Origin: Planctomyces sp.
GTDB taxonomy: Bacteria > Planctomycetota > Planctomycetia > Planctomycetales > Planctomycetaceae
DNA length: 34,560 nt
Reading direction: 5' to 3'
Assembly (NCBI GenBank): GCA_013822855.1
Contig: PNLE01000023.1
Span: 1 to 34,560, forward strand
Shown one piece after another: positions 8,913-16,823 of this stretch (positions within the stretch are counted from its first letter, which is position 1; every line of letters starts with the position of its first letter). The notes beneath the pieces were generated by a model. The model had not been told where the DNA came from, searched no databases, and saw nothing but the letters and a program-made list of their open reading frames with translations. Both the position numbers and the translations under genes were made by a program.

Positions 8913-9034
8913 GCGATTCACCTGCCAGTCGTTTCACTCAGGCGTTGCAGCCACCCTGCCGCAGAAATTCTGGCTCACGTCCAACCAGTCGCCCGGCGAT
9001 CCGACCCGCAGGTCAAGTTTTTGATCATCGTGGC

Positions 9035-9409
9035 TCAGTTGGACATCACGGGAGCGTCGACACCGACCGGCTCGCGATGCGAGGCCTTCGTATAACCCAG
9101 ATCACGCACCACTTCGAGCACTTCGCTCCAGGTGGGGAACATCCGGCCGCTCTTGCGCTTGTATTCATCCATCGCCTTCATGAACTCGACTTCATCGCCC
9201 GAGTAGTCGCGTTCGCAGGTCGTCGGATCGATCATCCGGCGGCGCTCGACCTTCCGGCGGGGAGTCGGCGTGGCGCGGCGTTCACCGGCGGCCAACGCTT
9301 CTTCCACTTTCGATCGACGATCACCCGCCACGCGGCGATTGCGGTTTCGCTGTTCCGTCTTGGCGATCGCATCCAACTTGGCGGGATCGAGAGTCGCGGA
9401 TCGAGGCAT
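9035..9409 (-). CDS. Small basic conserved protein, 124 aa
   Basis: The N-terminal half is strongly basic and helical (LDAIAKTEQRNRNRRVAGDR, then RRKVERRRMIDPTTCERDY). The C-terminal half is a compact conserved-looking motif, EFMKAMDEYKRKSGRMFPTW followed by SEVLEVVRDLGY. I believe this C-terminal motif recurs in planctomycete hypothetical proteins; no function is known to me. The positive charge would suit nucleic acid binding, an inference only. The ATG at 9409 is preferred; the frame also extends upstream to a GTG at 9442. It is divergent from the metallopeptidase gene and followed by a strong terminator, so it is probably its own transcription unit. Confidence 0.8.
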   Translation of the reverse strand: MPRSATLDPAKLDAIAKTEQRNRNRRVAGDRRSKVEEALAAGERRATPTPRRKVERRRMIDPTTCERDYSGDEVEFMKAMDEYKRKSGRMFPTWSEVLEVVRDLGYTKASHREPVGVDAPVMSN

Positions 9410-9727
9410 ATCGAATTCCAGTGCACATGAGGGGATGGGCACCCGACCGCAACAATCGGTCAGGCACGTAGGGGGTACTCGATTATGCCCATACCTTTTC
9501 CGATCGAGTGGAGTTCAAGTTCTTTGACGATTCGATAATCTGCGGAAACATTGCAGCCCTGCCGACTCTCACGATTGTGCCGATTAATCTGATTAGGTCG
9601 CCGACGGGCCGACCGAAAAAAGTCCGCTTGCCTTCCGGCCCTTCCAAGCCGCACGATGTTCCTGACGCGTGGGAGCTCGATCTCGCTCCCGCACGCGACC
9701 AGACAGCCCCATCACGGATCGCAGCCC

Positions 9728-11137
9728 ATGCATCGCTTCCCCTTACAGCAATACCTGAAGTCCACCCATGGGGCATGTTCCCGCCCGGCGCGATCCTTCT
9801 CTGCAGCCGTTCTGATTATGACCACACTGCTGTGGCCATTTGCCATGGGGGGACATGAAGCCCATGGCCAGGGGGCCAAGCCCTCCGGCGCTGCTAAAGA
9901 CGAGGGCACCAAAACCTCCAAGCCGGTCTCCACGAAACCGGCGGAACGTGACAAGAAGCGGCCCGCCGCGCCCGTCCCTCCCGCCGTGCGCGACTACAGC
10001 TCCCGCAACTTCCTGATGCACACCGATCTCCCGCCCGACGAGGCCAAAGATCTGCTGACCCGCCTCGAAACCATGCTCGGGCTGATTTCGAAGTATTGGG
10101 GCAAACCGAATCGCACCACGATCGAGATGTATGTCGTCAAGGATCTGGCCATCTGGCCCCCCGGTTCCATCGAACCACGGGGCCTTGCCAGTATTGAAGG
10201 AGGCGCCGGTGTCACTCTCGGCCAGACCGCTTTTCTGGGAACCGAGGCCGTCGATGCCAAAGCCATCGTCTATTCGGTGGCCGATCGCGGCACGCCGCAG
10301 CATGAAGCCGTCCATGCCTATTGCCTGCTCAACTTCGGGCGGACGGGGCCCATTTGGTACTCCGAGGGGATGGCCGAGATGGGCCAATACTGGAAGGACA
10401 AGGACTTCTCCGTCTCGATCCACCCCGTGGTCTTCGACTATCTGAAGAGTTCGCCGCCCAAATCACTCGACGAAATCATCGCTCCCGGCCAAACCACGGG
10501 CGATAGCTGGCAGAACTACGCCTGGCGCTGGGCCCTCTGCCATCTGCTCGCCAACAATACCAATTACGCGGCCCGCTTCCGGCCGTTGGGGCTGTCGCTA
10601 CTTTCCAGCAAACCGGGCAGCTTTGAACTCACCTACGGCCCCGCCGCCAAGGAGATCAATTTCGAGTATCAATTTTTTCTGAAACACCTGGAGCAAGGCT
10701 TCCGCGCCGACCTGTGCAGTTGGGATTGGAACACCAAGGCCGTGACGGTGAAGGGAACGGCCAGCGTGCAATCCAAGATCGACGCGAAGAAAGGCTGGCA
10801 GGCCTCTCGACTGTTGGCGAAGGAGGGCGAAACCTATCAATTCACCCCCACGGGAACATGGAAGCTGACCGCCGAAGGCGAGGCGATCTCGCCCGCGAGC
10901 ACCGAAGGCGAGACCGGCCGCCTCGCAGGCGTCCTGTTCAACGATTACGAACTCTCGGAACCGTTTGTGATCGATATCGCCCAGGGTTGGACGGCTCCCT
11001 CCGACGGCGCTCTCTATCTCCGTTGCCAGGAAGGCTGGGGCGCGCTCCAGGACAACACCGGCACCGTCACCGTGAAGATCAAACGCGCCGCCGAAAACAG
11101 CCGCGAATCCGGCATCAAGGAGGCCTCAAAACCGTAG
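9728..11137 (+). CDS. Secreted HExxH metallopeptidase-like protein with C-terminal lectin-like domain
   Basis: With the ATG at 9728 the protein has 469 residues. The N-terminus has a basic stretch then a hydrophobic core (SAAVLIMTTLLWPFAMGG), a signal peptide, followed by a Pro/Lys-rich linker. The middle domain contains HEAVH at 192-196 and a downstream glutamate in YSEGMAEM (Glu213), the gluzincin zinc-site arrangement; it resembles DUF1570-type peptidases. The last 120 residues (GETYQFTPTGTWKL, then GALYLRCQEGWG and DNTGTVTVKIKR) look like a PA-IL-like carbohydrate-binding beta-sandwich. An in-frame ATG at 9656 would add 24 residues. The stop codon TAG is supplied by a GTAGGG repeat hairpin. 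Extracytoplasmic proteolysis is inferred, with unknown substrate. Confidence 0.85.
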   Translation: MHRFPLQQYLKSTHGACSRPARSFSAAVLIMTTLLWPFAMGGHEAHGQGAKPSGAAKDEGTKTSKPVSTKPAERDKKRPAAPVPPAVRDYSSRNFLMHTDLPPDEAKDLLTRLETMLGLISKYWGKPNRTTIEMYVVKDLAIWPPGSIEPRGLASIEGGAGVTLGQTAFLGTEAVDAKAIVYSVADRGTPQHEAVHAYCLLNFGRTGPIWYSEGMAEMGQYWKDKDFSVSIHPVVFDYLKSSPPKSLDEIIAPGQTTGDSWQNYAWRWALCHLLANNTNYAARFRPLGLSLLSSKPGSFELTYGPAAKEINFEYQFFLKHLEQGFRADLCSWDWNTKAVTVKGTASVQSKIDAKKGWQASRLLAKEGETYQFTPTGTWKLTAEGEAISPASTEGETGRLAGVLFNDYELSEPFVIDIAQGWTAPSDGALYLRCQEGWGALQDNTGTVTVKIKRAAENSRESGIKEASKP

Positions 11138-11155
11138 GGCAGGCTCCCGCCTGCC
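11134..11155 (+). repeat. GTAGGG hairpin element overlapping a stop codon
   Basis: These 22 bases are identical to 1297-1318, with arms GGCAGGC (11138-11144) and GCCTGCC (11149-11155). The TAG of GTAGGG is the stop codon of the metallopeptidase gene. Confidence 0.85.
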
Positions 11156-11224
11156 GATTGCGTACGCCACCTGATCCGCTATGCCATAGATAGTGGGATG
11201 TCCAACACGCAGGCGAAGGCCCAC

Positions 11225-11557
11225 CTATCTTCCGTAATAAACACCGCCGAAATAAGGCGAGGGAACCGTCTGGTAATAGACGCCGCTTCCGTAATAGGGC
11301 GTGCCGATATTCAATTGGAATCCGGGACGATAGCCACCGGAGTAGGGTTGGCTGTAGTAGCCACCCTGGTTGTACCCTCCCCCATAGTAGCCGTTGTGGT
11401 AGTGCCCGTGGTGATAGTGGGCCTGCTGATGGCCGTGATAGTGGCTCTGGTGATGGCCATGGTTGTGCCCATGACCATGATGACCACCGGCGAAAGCCGA
11501 TGTGCCCAGCCCCAACGCCAGAAGAGCAGCTGCGGAGACTTTGAATGCCGTGATCAT
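11225..11557 (-). CDS. Exported Gly/His/Tyr-rich protein, 110 aa
   Basis: A signal peptide (MITAFKVSAAALLALGLGTS, cleavage after AFA near residue 23) is followed by a low-complexity His/Gly region (about 24-56, many HGH and HYHG units), then a Gly/Tyr-rich region and a short tail ending in FGGVYYGR. The ATG at 11557 has AAAGGGA about six bases upstream and directly begins the signal peptide; the frame is open for another 147 codons upstream but that part is not protein-like. Planctomycetes encode many small exported proteins of this composition. Metal binding by the histidine cluster is possible but not shown. Confidence 0.85.
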   Translation of the reverse strand: MITAFKVSAAALLALGLGTSAFAGGHHGHGHNHGHHQSHYHGHQQAHYHHGHYHNGYYGGGYNQGGYYSQPYSGGYRPGFQLNIGTPYYGSGVYYQTVPSPYFGGVYYGR

Positions 11558-12095
11558 CGGAATCCCTTTCGATTCTGACTGCGTGTGAAGTGCGGTGGGA
11601 TGATCGTCATCCGCCTCCGACCCGGCCTTCATGCGGAGCCGGGAACACACGGGAACAATCGCAGGCAGCATGCCATTTCGCGAAAAGCGACGAGTTTCGG
11701 CGGAAACTGCTGGTGGAGCGATAGTTGCGGCCGGAATCTTCGGCAAGGTCGCCGACATCGAACGGATCAAAGCGCCATCAACCTGACAGCAACAGACTCC
11801 GCCACATCGTGCGGCTCGCATCAAGCACACCGGCAACCCGAAACGATCGAAACCGCAAAGCGTCACTGCGAGAGAGAAGTGGCATCCATGCCGACAGACC
11901 GTCCCTGGGATCTCAAAGTGGTGGGAAAGAGGGATCGGAGAGGGGCCTGTCCTTCTCTCGCAGACGCAGTGATTCCTGAAATGCGGAAGTGAATCCAACG
12001 AAAGTCGCCAAGAACCGGGCCGAGATCCAGGCCGGGTTCCAAGTTCTTGTGGATCATGATAGAGTCGCGATCCGACTCTTGAAGTGCCGGACGTA
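11558..12095. other. Long intergenic stretch, no convincing gene
   Basis: About 540 bases between two minus-strand genes. Open frames on both strands lack ribosome sites and protein-like composition. A 7-bp hairpin, AGAGTCG (12061-12067) and CGACTCT (12073-12079), lies just after mraZ and may be a weak terminator. The promoter of the Gly/His/Tyr-rich gene should be here but is not recognisable. Confidence 0.5.
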
Positions 12096-12578
12096 CTATT
12101 GACTCAACTCTTGAAAGAGCGGGTTGAAGTGCGGCATCTCGGCCTTCAAATGATCCAGCCACGCTGCGGGATGCCACAGCTCGACACAGATCACCGCCCC
12201 CACGATCACCACCTCCTGATTGACGGCCACCCCGAGAAATTCCCGGAAGCCGTCAGGCAGCAGCAGTCGTGATCGATTCGCGAATTGCACGGTGCGAAAG
12301 CGGGTCGAAAGCAATCGCCCCAACCGCTGCACCTCGCCATATCGCTGCTCCATCCGACCCGCCTGGATCTTCTGGCGAATCAGCGACACGCCCTGTTCCA
12401 GCTTTTGCTGCCAGTCGCTGGCCCGCCAAAGACTCAAACAGCCCGCCCGCTCCTTGGCCAGAATCGCCTGGCCGTATTCATCCGTCACCGCCTGGGCAAA
12501 CTCCGGCGGCAACGTCAATCGGAATCGCTCATCGAGAGTCCGCGAGACCTCCCCCGAGATCATTCCACCGGCCACCAT
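12096..12578 (-). CDS. mraZ: MraZ family transcriptional regulator
   Basis: The N-terminal repeat [21 protein letters not shown] matches the MraZ/AbrB-like swapped-hairpin fold, and a second copy follows at about 105-145 ([18 protein letters not shown], then [14 protein letters not shown]). From the first ATG at 12578 the protein has 160 residues, near the usual 145-155; the second ATG at 12563 gives 155. A TTG-started longer form from 12671 is less likely. MraZ is known to bind repeats upstream of the division and cell wall cluster. Here the following gene is not rsmH or ftsL, so this copy stands alone. Directly repeated sequences lie about 170-235 bases upstream and may be its own operator. 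Confidence 0.88.
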   Translation of the reverse strand: MVAGGMISGEVSRTLDERFRLTLPPEFAQAVTDEYGQAILAKERAGCLSLWRASDWQQKLEQGVSLIRQKIQAGRMEQRYGEVQRLGRLLSTRFRTVQFANRSRLLLPDGFREFLGVAVNQEVVIVGAVICVELWHPAAWLDHLKAEMPHFNPLFQELSQ

Positions 12579-12743
12579 CACATCCCCGCTGAACGCATCC
12601 TTGCGGGAGGATCGAGGATCCTCTCCGAAAGATTCCGGTTCGCGGGATGAAGGAGTGGCAGCCAAAAACAACCTCGGCGGAAAAGAGTTTGCGGAAGCGG
12701 ATCGACGCTCTTTGAGAGCATGCCGACCATACCATCACACCCA

Positions 12744-12812
12744 ATCAATTGGGCCAAAAATCCACAAGAAATCGGCTTTTCAAAGATCAATTGGGCACGA
12801 AACCCACACAAG
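12744..12812 (-). promoter_or_regulatory. Directly repeated candidate operator upstream of mraZ
   Basis: ATCAATTGGGC begins two similar blocks at 12744-12768 and 12786-12812, both continuing to an A-rich core and a CCACA..AAG end. The starts are 42 bases apart, four helical turns, which would place bound proteins on one DNA face. MraZ autoregulation through direct repeats is established in other bacteria; its use of these blocks is inference. Confidence 0.4.
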
Positions 12813-13065
12813 CCGAGATCCTACCGAGGGCCACCTCTGACTTCAAAGCATTTCGTTCCGGTTTTGCCGGATTTCACAAATTTGAGTGTTTGACCGACGG
12901 CCACATCCCCAGCCTTGGCAATTCGTGTCACAGACGAGCCATGAGCCATTTCCACGCCGGGAGACCTTCATCGGCAGGGGTCGCGAAGGCGACTGGCAAT
13001 CTCACGCGGATTTGTGGACAAGAGGATCAATCATGCGGCTTTGACTTGGGATCTCCTCTCGTCGA

Positions 13066-13968
13066 ATGCCGTATGCCACAGGCCAGCTCCCCATGCCCGA
13101 CCATGACTCCCCAGCCGACGAAGAGATCCTCGACTCCGAACGCTTCGACTCCGAATTCCCGGAACATGACTCCACGGAGAATCCCGACAACATCGCGTAT
13201 GCACGCGACACGCCGGCCAGCACGGGCGAGAACCTTTCGACACCCGCTCCCGTCTTGATCAAGACCTGGCGCGAGGCCCCCGCCACCTGCCCGGTGAATA
13301 CCACCCGCTGGAAGATCACATCACTCGACGATGGCATGCGCTTCGCCTTCCGTGGGCGTTGGACGCTTCAAGGCCTGGCGATGCTGATCCTCTTCAACCT
13401 CATCTGGAATGGCGGCATCTCGGTGGTGGCGTGGGAAGCCCTGCTGAAGCCGGGCGTGCAGAAATTCGACTTCGACTGGTTCTCGACAGCCGCCTTCATG
13501 TCGATCTTCCTCCTGTTCGGACTCCTCTTCCTCGTGCTGCTGATCCTCGAGCTCATGGAGCCCTTCCACACACGGGTCTGGACGTACGACTCTGTGCTGG
13601 TGACCTGCCGCATCGCCTGGTTCGGCATCGGCTGGTCCTGGGCCTACCCGCGCCAACCGCTGGAACGGATTGAAGTCCACCATCATCCCAAGCCCGATTC
13701 AGCCGGGAAGACCAAAGCCCGACCCAATGTCGAGATCGACCACGAAAGCCGGCAATCTTCGAGACTGCTGAAGTCTACGGCACCCCGGAAGATCACCTTC
13801 CGCAAAGCGGGAGCCGAGCTGAAGCCTTACGAAAAGGCCTCACGCATCTTCACACTGGTCCTATTCAGCCGCAGCGGCGAGCGCATCTGCCAGTGGGATG
13901 GCGTCACCCTCGAAGAATGCGAAGTTCTCGCCCCGACACTGCTCTACATCGATCGGCAACTTGCCTAG
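13066..13968 (+). CDS. Membrane protein with two transmembrane helices, 300 aa
   Basis: An acidic, probably disordered N-terminus (about 1-60) is followed by a soluble stretch and two helices at about 103-125 (LAMLILFNLIWNGGISVVAW) and 142-163 (AAFMSIFLLFGLLFLVLLIL), then a C-terminal domain of about 130 residues that includes basic and Pro-rich segments (HHHPKPDSAGKTKARP). The arrangement resembles bacterial proteins that carry a membrane hairpin within a PH-like or DUF3592-like beta domain, but I cannot assign the family. The ATG at 13093 (MPDHDSPADEE) is an equally good start; neither has a Shine-Dalgarno. It converges with the XylR-like gene. Confidence 0.75.
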   Translation: MPYATGQLPMPDHDSPADEEILDSERFDSEFPEHDSTENPDNIAYARDTPASTGENLSTPAPVLIKTWREAPATCPVNTTRWKITSLDDGMRFAFRGRWTLQGLAMLILFNLIWNGGISVVAWEALLKPGVQKFDFDWFSTAAFMSIFLLFGLLFLVLLILELMEPFHTRVWTYDSVLVTCRIAWFGIGWSWAYPRQPLERIEVHHHPKPDSAGKTKARPNVEIDHESRQSSRLLKSTAPRKITFRKAGAELKPYEKASRIFTLVLFSRSGERICQWDGVTLEECEVLAPTLLYIDRQLA

Positions 13969-14026
13969 AACCTGACGGACATCGCCCAGTCCCGCCGATT
14001 CTTTCCTACCCTGTCGAGACGGGCGA

Positions 14027-15193
14027 CTACCTCTTGTAAGGCTCCGTTTGCTCCCGCCGCCAAACGCTGGGGGCGACTCCCATCGCACGCTTGAACGCCA
14101 CGCTGAAGTACTCGTCATGCGTGAAGCCCGAGCGGTGGGCGATCGTCGAGAGTGGCAAGTCCGTCTCCACCAGCAGCTGCCGGGCCCGTTCGATCTTGAG
14201 CCTCAGGATCTCCGCGTGCGGCGTGCGGCCCAGCCGCCGCTCGAACCGCTGCTCCAGCACCCGCCGCGACAAGGGGACCACCTTGAGCACATCGTTCACA
14301 TGGATCCCCTCGAACGCATGATCGCGGATGAAACGCAAGGCGAGGGCGACGTCCCGGTCATCCATCGCCAGCACATCCGTCGATTGCCGCGTGACCACAC
14401 TCAAGGGAGGCACACGCAGGCAGTTCTCCCGCAGGTTCTCGCCCCGCATCTGCTCGTCCAGAAACTGGGCCGCCACCGCCCCCGCCCGCACCGCGTTGGG
14501 TGCGATGCTCGTCAACGGGGGATCGGCCAGCTCGCACAGCAGTTCGTCATTGTCGACACCAATGACCGCCACATCATCCGGCACCGCCAATCCCAGTTCA
14601 CGGCAACCATCCAGAATCCGCCGCGCCGTGCTGTCGTAACAACCCATCACCCCCACCGGCTTGGGAAGCCGCCGGATCCATTCCAAAAGCGAGTCCTCCC
14701 GCGACGCCTCGAGCGATCCCTCCAGGTCGAAGACCGGACAATCGAAGCCCGCGCTCACCACCGCTTCCACAAACGCCTGCCGTCGCCAGTTCGACCAGTT
14801 GAAGGCGCTGTCGCCGCAATAGCCGAAGCTTTGGAATCCACGCTCCAGGAGATGCTCGGCCGCCATGCGGGCGATGGCCACATCATCCGTCTCGACCCAC
14901 GGAATCTGCGGCCACAACCGCGCCGCACTCACATCGACCACCGGCACCCCCAACGATTGCAGCGTCTCGGCGATGAGCGGCGTCTCCACCCGCGCGATGA
15001 TGCCATCGAATGGCTTCTCCTTAAGCCAGGCGGGTGGCGCATCTCCCCGGCCCTGCTCGGGAAGCTGGATCGACCATCGGCGGTGCTGCTGCCGGACGTA
15101 TTGCTGAATCCCCTGCAAGACACCCCGTGCATAGGCGTTGGAAGACTCGATCAGCAGTGCGACGCGGGGCCTGGCCGGAGATTCCATATCCAT
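14027..15193 (-). CDS. XylR-like regulator: sugar-binding domain plus AraC-type HTH
   Basis: From the ATG at 15193 the protein has 388 residues, close to E. coli XylR. Residues about 8-270 form a LacI/periplasmic-binding-protein-like sensor (RVALLIESSNAYARGVLQGI, then PFDGIIARV, VMGCYDSTARRIL, DDVAVIGVDNDELLCELADP). Residues about 285-385 are an AraC-type double helix-turn-helix (VNDVLKVVPLSRRVLEQRFE, LPLSTIAHRSGFTHDEYFSV, AFKRAMGVAPSVWR). This architecture defines the XylR family, activators that bind a sugar. It is divergent from the Gfo/Idh/MocA gene and so probably controls it and the giant dehydrogenase gene behind it. The frame is open upstream to 15472, but the added residues are not protein-like. 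Confidence 0.93.
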   Translation of the reverse strand: MDMESPARPRVALLIESSNAYARGVLQGIQQYVRQQHRRWSIQLPEQGRGDAPPAWLKEKPFDGIIARVETPLIAETLQSLGVPVVDVSAARLWPQIPWVETDDVAIARMAAEHLLERGFQSFGYCGDSAFNWSNWRRQAFVEAVVSAGFDCPVFDLEGSLEASREDSLLEWIRRLPKPVGVMGCYDSTARRILDGCRELGLAVPDDVAVIGVDNDELLCELADPPLTSIAPNAVRAGAVAAQFLDEQMRGENLRENCLRVPPLSVVTRQSTDVLAMDDRDVALALRFIRDHAFEGIHVNDVLKVVPLSRRVLEQRFERRLGRTPHAEILRLKIERARQLLVETDLPLSTIAHRSGFTHDEYFSVAFKRAMGVAPSVWRREQTEPYKR

Positions 15194-15492
15194 CCAATCT
15201 TCATGCGACCGCCGCCTCACCACACCCACCAAGCCCGGTAACGACTGGTGATCTTTCTCATATCGCCGTTGACTTTTGCATACCACGCACCGCTGGATCA
15301 AGCTGCTGGAGCCGAATTCAGCGAAAACAGACGAAGTTATTTTTCTCAACAATTTGAACCAAAAGCTCATGGAGCGACCCGGCCAGTTGATTATCTTGGA
15401 TTCAAATCGAGCGGCTACGTCCTCACGCCACCGTTTTGATCCAACACTGTCGTCCTCAAAACCTGACATCACCCAACAGAGCGGACATCGGC
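15194..15492. promoter_or_regulatory. Divergent promoter region between XylR-like and oxidoreductase genes
   Basis: About 300 bases, more AT-rich than the flanking genes, containing the starts of two divergent genes. It should hold both promoters and the regulator's operators. A TTGACT at 15269-15274 resembles a -35 box for the plus strand but has no good -10 partner. I could not identify a repeated operator. Confidence 0.5.
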
Positions 15493-16626
15493 ATGACTGC
15501 TGCCAGCCACACCGGATCCACCAAGTTTCGCGTCGCCATTGTCGGCCTGGGCTTCGGGGCCGAGTTCATCCCCATCTACCAGCGGCACCCCGGTGCCGAG
15601 ATGTACGCCTTGTGCCAGCGGAACGAGGCCAAGCTGCACGAAGTGGGCGACCGTTTCGGCATCGGCGCGCGTTACACCAGCTACGACGACGTCCTCGCCG
15701 ATCCCAAGGTCGACTTCGTCCACATCAACTCGCCGATCCCGGATCATGCGTGGATGTCGCTCAAGGCACTCAACGCGGGCAAGCACGTGATGTGCACCGT
15801 CCCCATGGCGACCACCATCGAGGAATGCGACCAGATCTGCGAAGCCGTCGCCCGCACCGGGAAGAAATACATGATGGCCGAAACGGTCGTCTACTCCCGC
15901 GAGTTCCTCTATATCAAGGATCTCTACCTCAAGGGTGAACTGGGAGAGATCCAACACCTCGCCGCCTCCCACCCGCAGGATATGGACGGCTGGCCTTCCT
16001 ATTGGGAAAAGATGATTCCCATGCACTACGCCACGCACGTCGTCAGCCCCTGCCTGGGACTCCTCGACAAGCGGGCCGAGTATGTCAGCTGCTTCGGCTC
16101 GGGCCGCGTGCGGGATGACATCCGCGAGAAATCCGGCAACCGCTTCGCCGTCGAGAGCTGCCATATCAAGGTGCAGGAAAGCGATGTGGTGGCCCACATC
16201 TGGCGCTTCCTCTACGACGTCGCCCGCCAATACCGCGAGAGCTTCGACGTCTACGGCACGAAGAAGAGCTTCGAGTGGACGCTCGTCGAAAACGAACCGC
16301 ACGTGATTCATACCGCCAAACTGCCGGAACCTGAGATCGCCTCGAAGATCGAAGTCCCCGACTTCGCCCATCTGCTTCCCGAGCCGATCCGCATGTTCAC
16401 CCGGACGATCCAGGATGCGGATCATCTATCGTTCGTGCAGGGGGGCGGCCACGGCGGCTCTCATCCGCACATGGTCCACGAATTCCTCTCGGCCCTCGCC
16501 CAAAACCGCGACCCCTGGCCGAACGCGACACAATCCGCTAACTGGACCTGCGTGGGCCTCTGCGCCCACCAATCGGCCCTCAAGGGAGGCGAAATCGTGA
16601 AACTCCCCGCCTTCACATTGAAATAG
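15493..16626 (+). CDS. Gfo/Idh/MocA family oxidoreductase with altered EKP motif
   Basis: A 377-aa cytoplasmic dehydrogenase of the Gfo/Idh/MocA family, which oxidises or reduces sugars, inositols and derivatives with NAD(P). The Rossmann domain has FRVAIVGLGFGAEF (glycines near 18-22) and YTSYDDVLADPKVDFVHINS. In the segment where most members read EKP, this one reads HVMCTVPMATT (101-105 CTVPM), so the usual catalytic or cofactor-contacting lysine is missing. The C-terminal sheet domain includes WEKMIPMHYATHVVSP. The ATG at 15493 is chosen because the frame upstream only offers TTG at 15436. It is divergent from the XylR-like gene and about 200 bases upstream of the ThuA-containing giant on the same strand. 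The substrate is not predictable. Confidence 0.93.
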   Translation: MTAASHTGSTKFRVAIVGLGFGAEFIPIYQRHPGAEMYALCQRNEAKLHEVGDRFGIGARYTSYDDVLADPKVDFVHINSPIPDHAWMSLKALNAGKHVMCTVPMATTIEECDQICEAVARTGKKYMMAETVVYSREFLYIKDLYLKGELGEIQHLAASHPQDMDGWPSYWEKMIPMHYATHVVSPCLGLLDKRAEYVSCFGSGRVRDDIREKSGNRFAVESCHIKVQESDVVAHIWRFLYDVARQYRESFDVYGTKKSFEWTLVENEPHVIHTAKLPEPEIASKIEVPDFAHLLPEPIRMFTRTIQDADHLSFVQGGGHGGSHPHMVHEFLSALAQNRDPWPNATQSANWTCVGLCAHQSALKGGEIVKLPAFTLK

Positions 16627-16643
16627 GCCCTTGCCCGGCATTC

Positions 16644-16673
16644 GTAGGGTGCATGAAGTCCTCGGAATGCACC
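16644..16673 (+). repeat. GTAGGG hairpin element, diverged arms
   Basis: GTAGGG is followed by arms GGTGCAT (16648-16654) and ATGCACC (16667-16673). A further GCATGCACC occurs at 16726-16734. It sits in the gap between the oxidoreductase and the ThuA-containing gene and could act as a transcript-processing or partial termination hairpin. Confidence 0.7.
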
Positions 16674-16823
16674 AATTCGACGTATTACCTCTTCGGATGT
16701 ATGACCAATTGGAATTGGCGCATTGGCATGCACCCCACTTTCAGCGACACCACCGAAAACCCCATCGCTTAATAATCATTGATCGCGATATCAATCGCCT
16801 ACCTGCCTCAGGGAATCACGCCC

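Noticed and set aside
11558-11998. 147-residue N-terminal extension of the Gly/His/Tyr-rich protein
   Set aside because: ATG 11557 directly starts a signal peptide and has AAAGGGA upstream; the extension is not protein-like.
14048-15241. 397-codon open frame antisense to the XylR-like gene
   Set aside because: The XylR-like product has recognisable sensor and HTH motifs; the antisense product is Arg/His-rich with none.
15469-16425. 318-codon frame antisense to the Gfo/Idh gene
   Set aside because: Opposite a conserved Rossmann enzyme and lacking any domain of its own.
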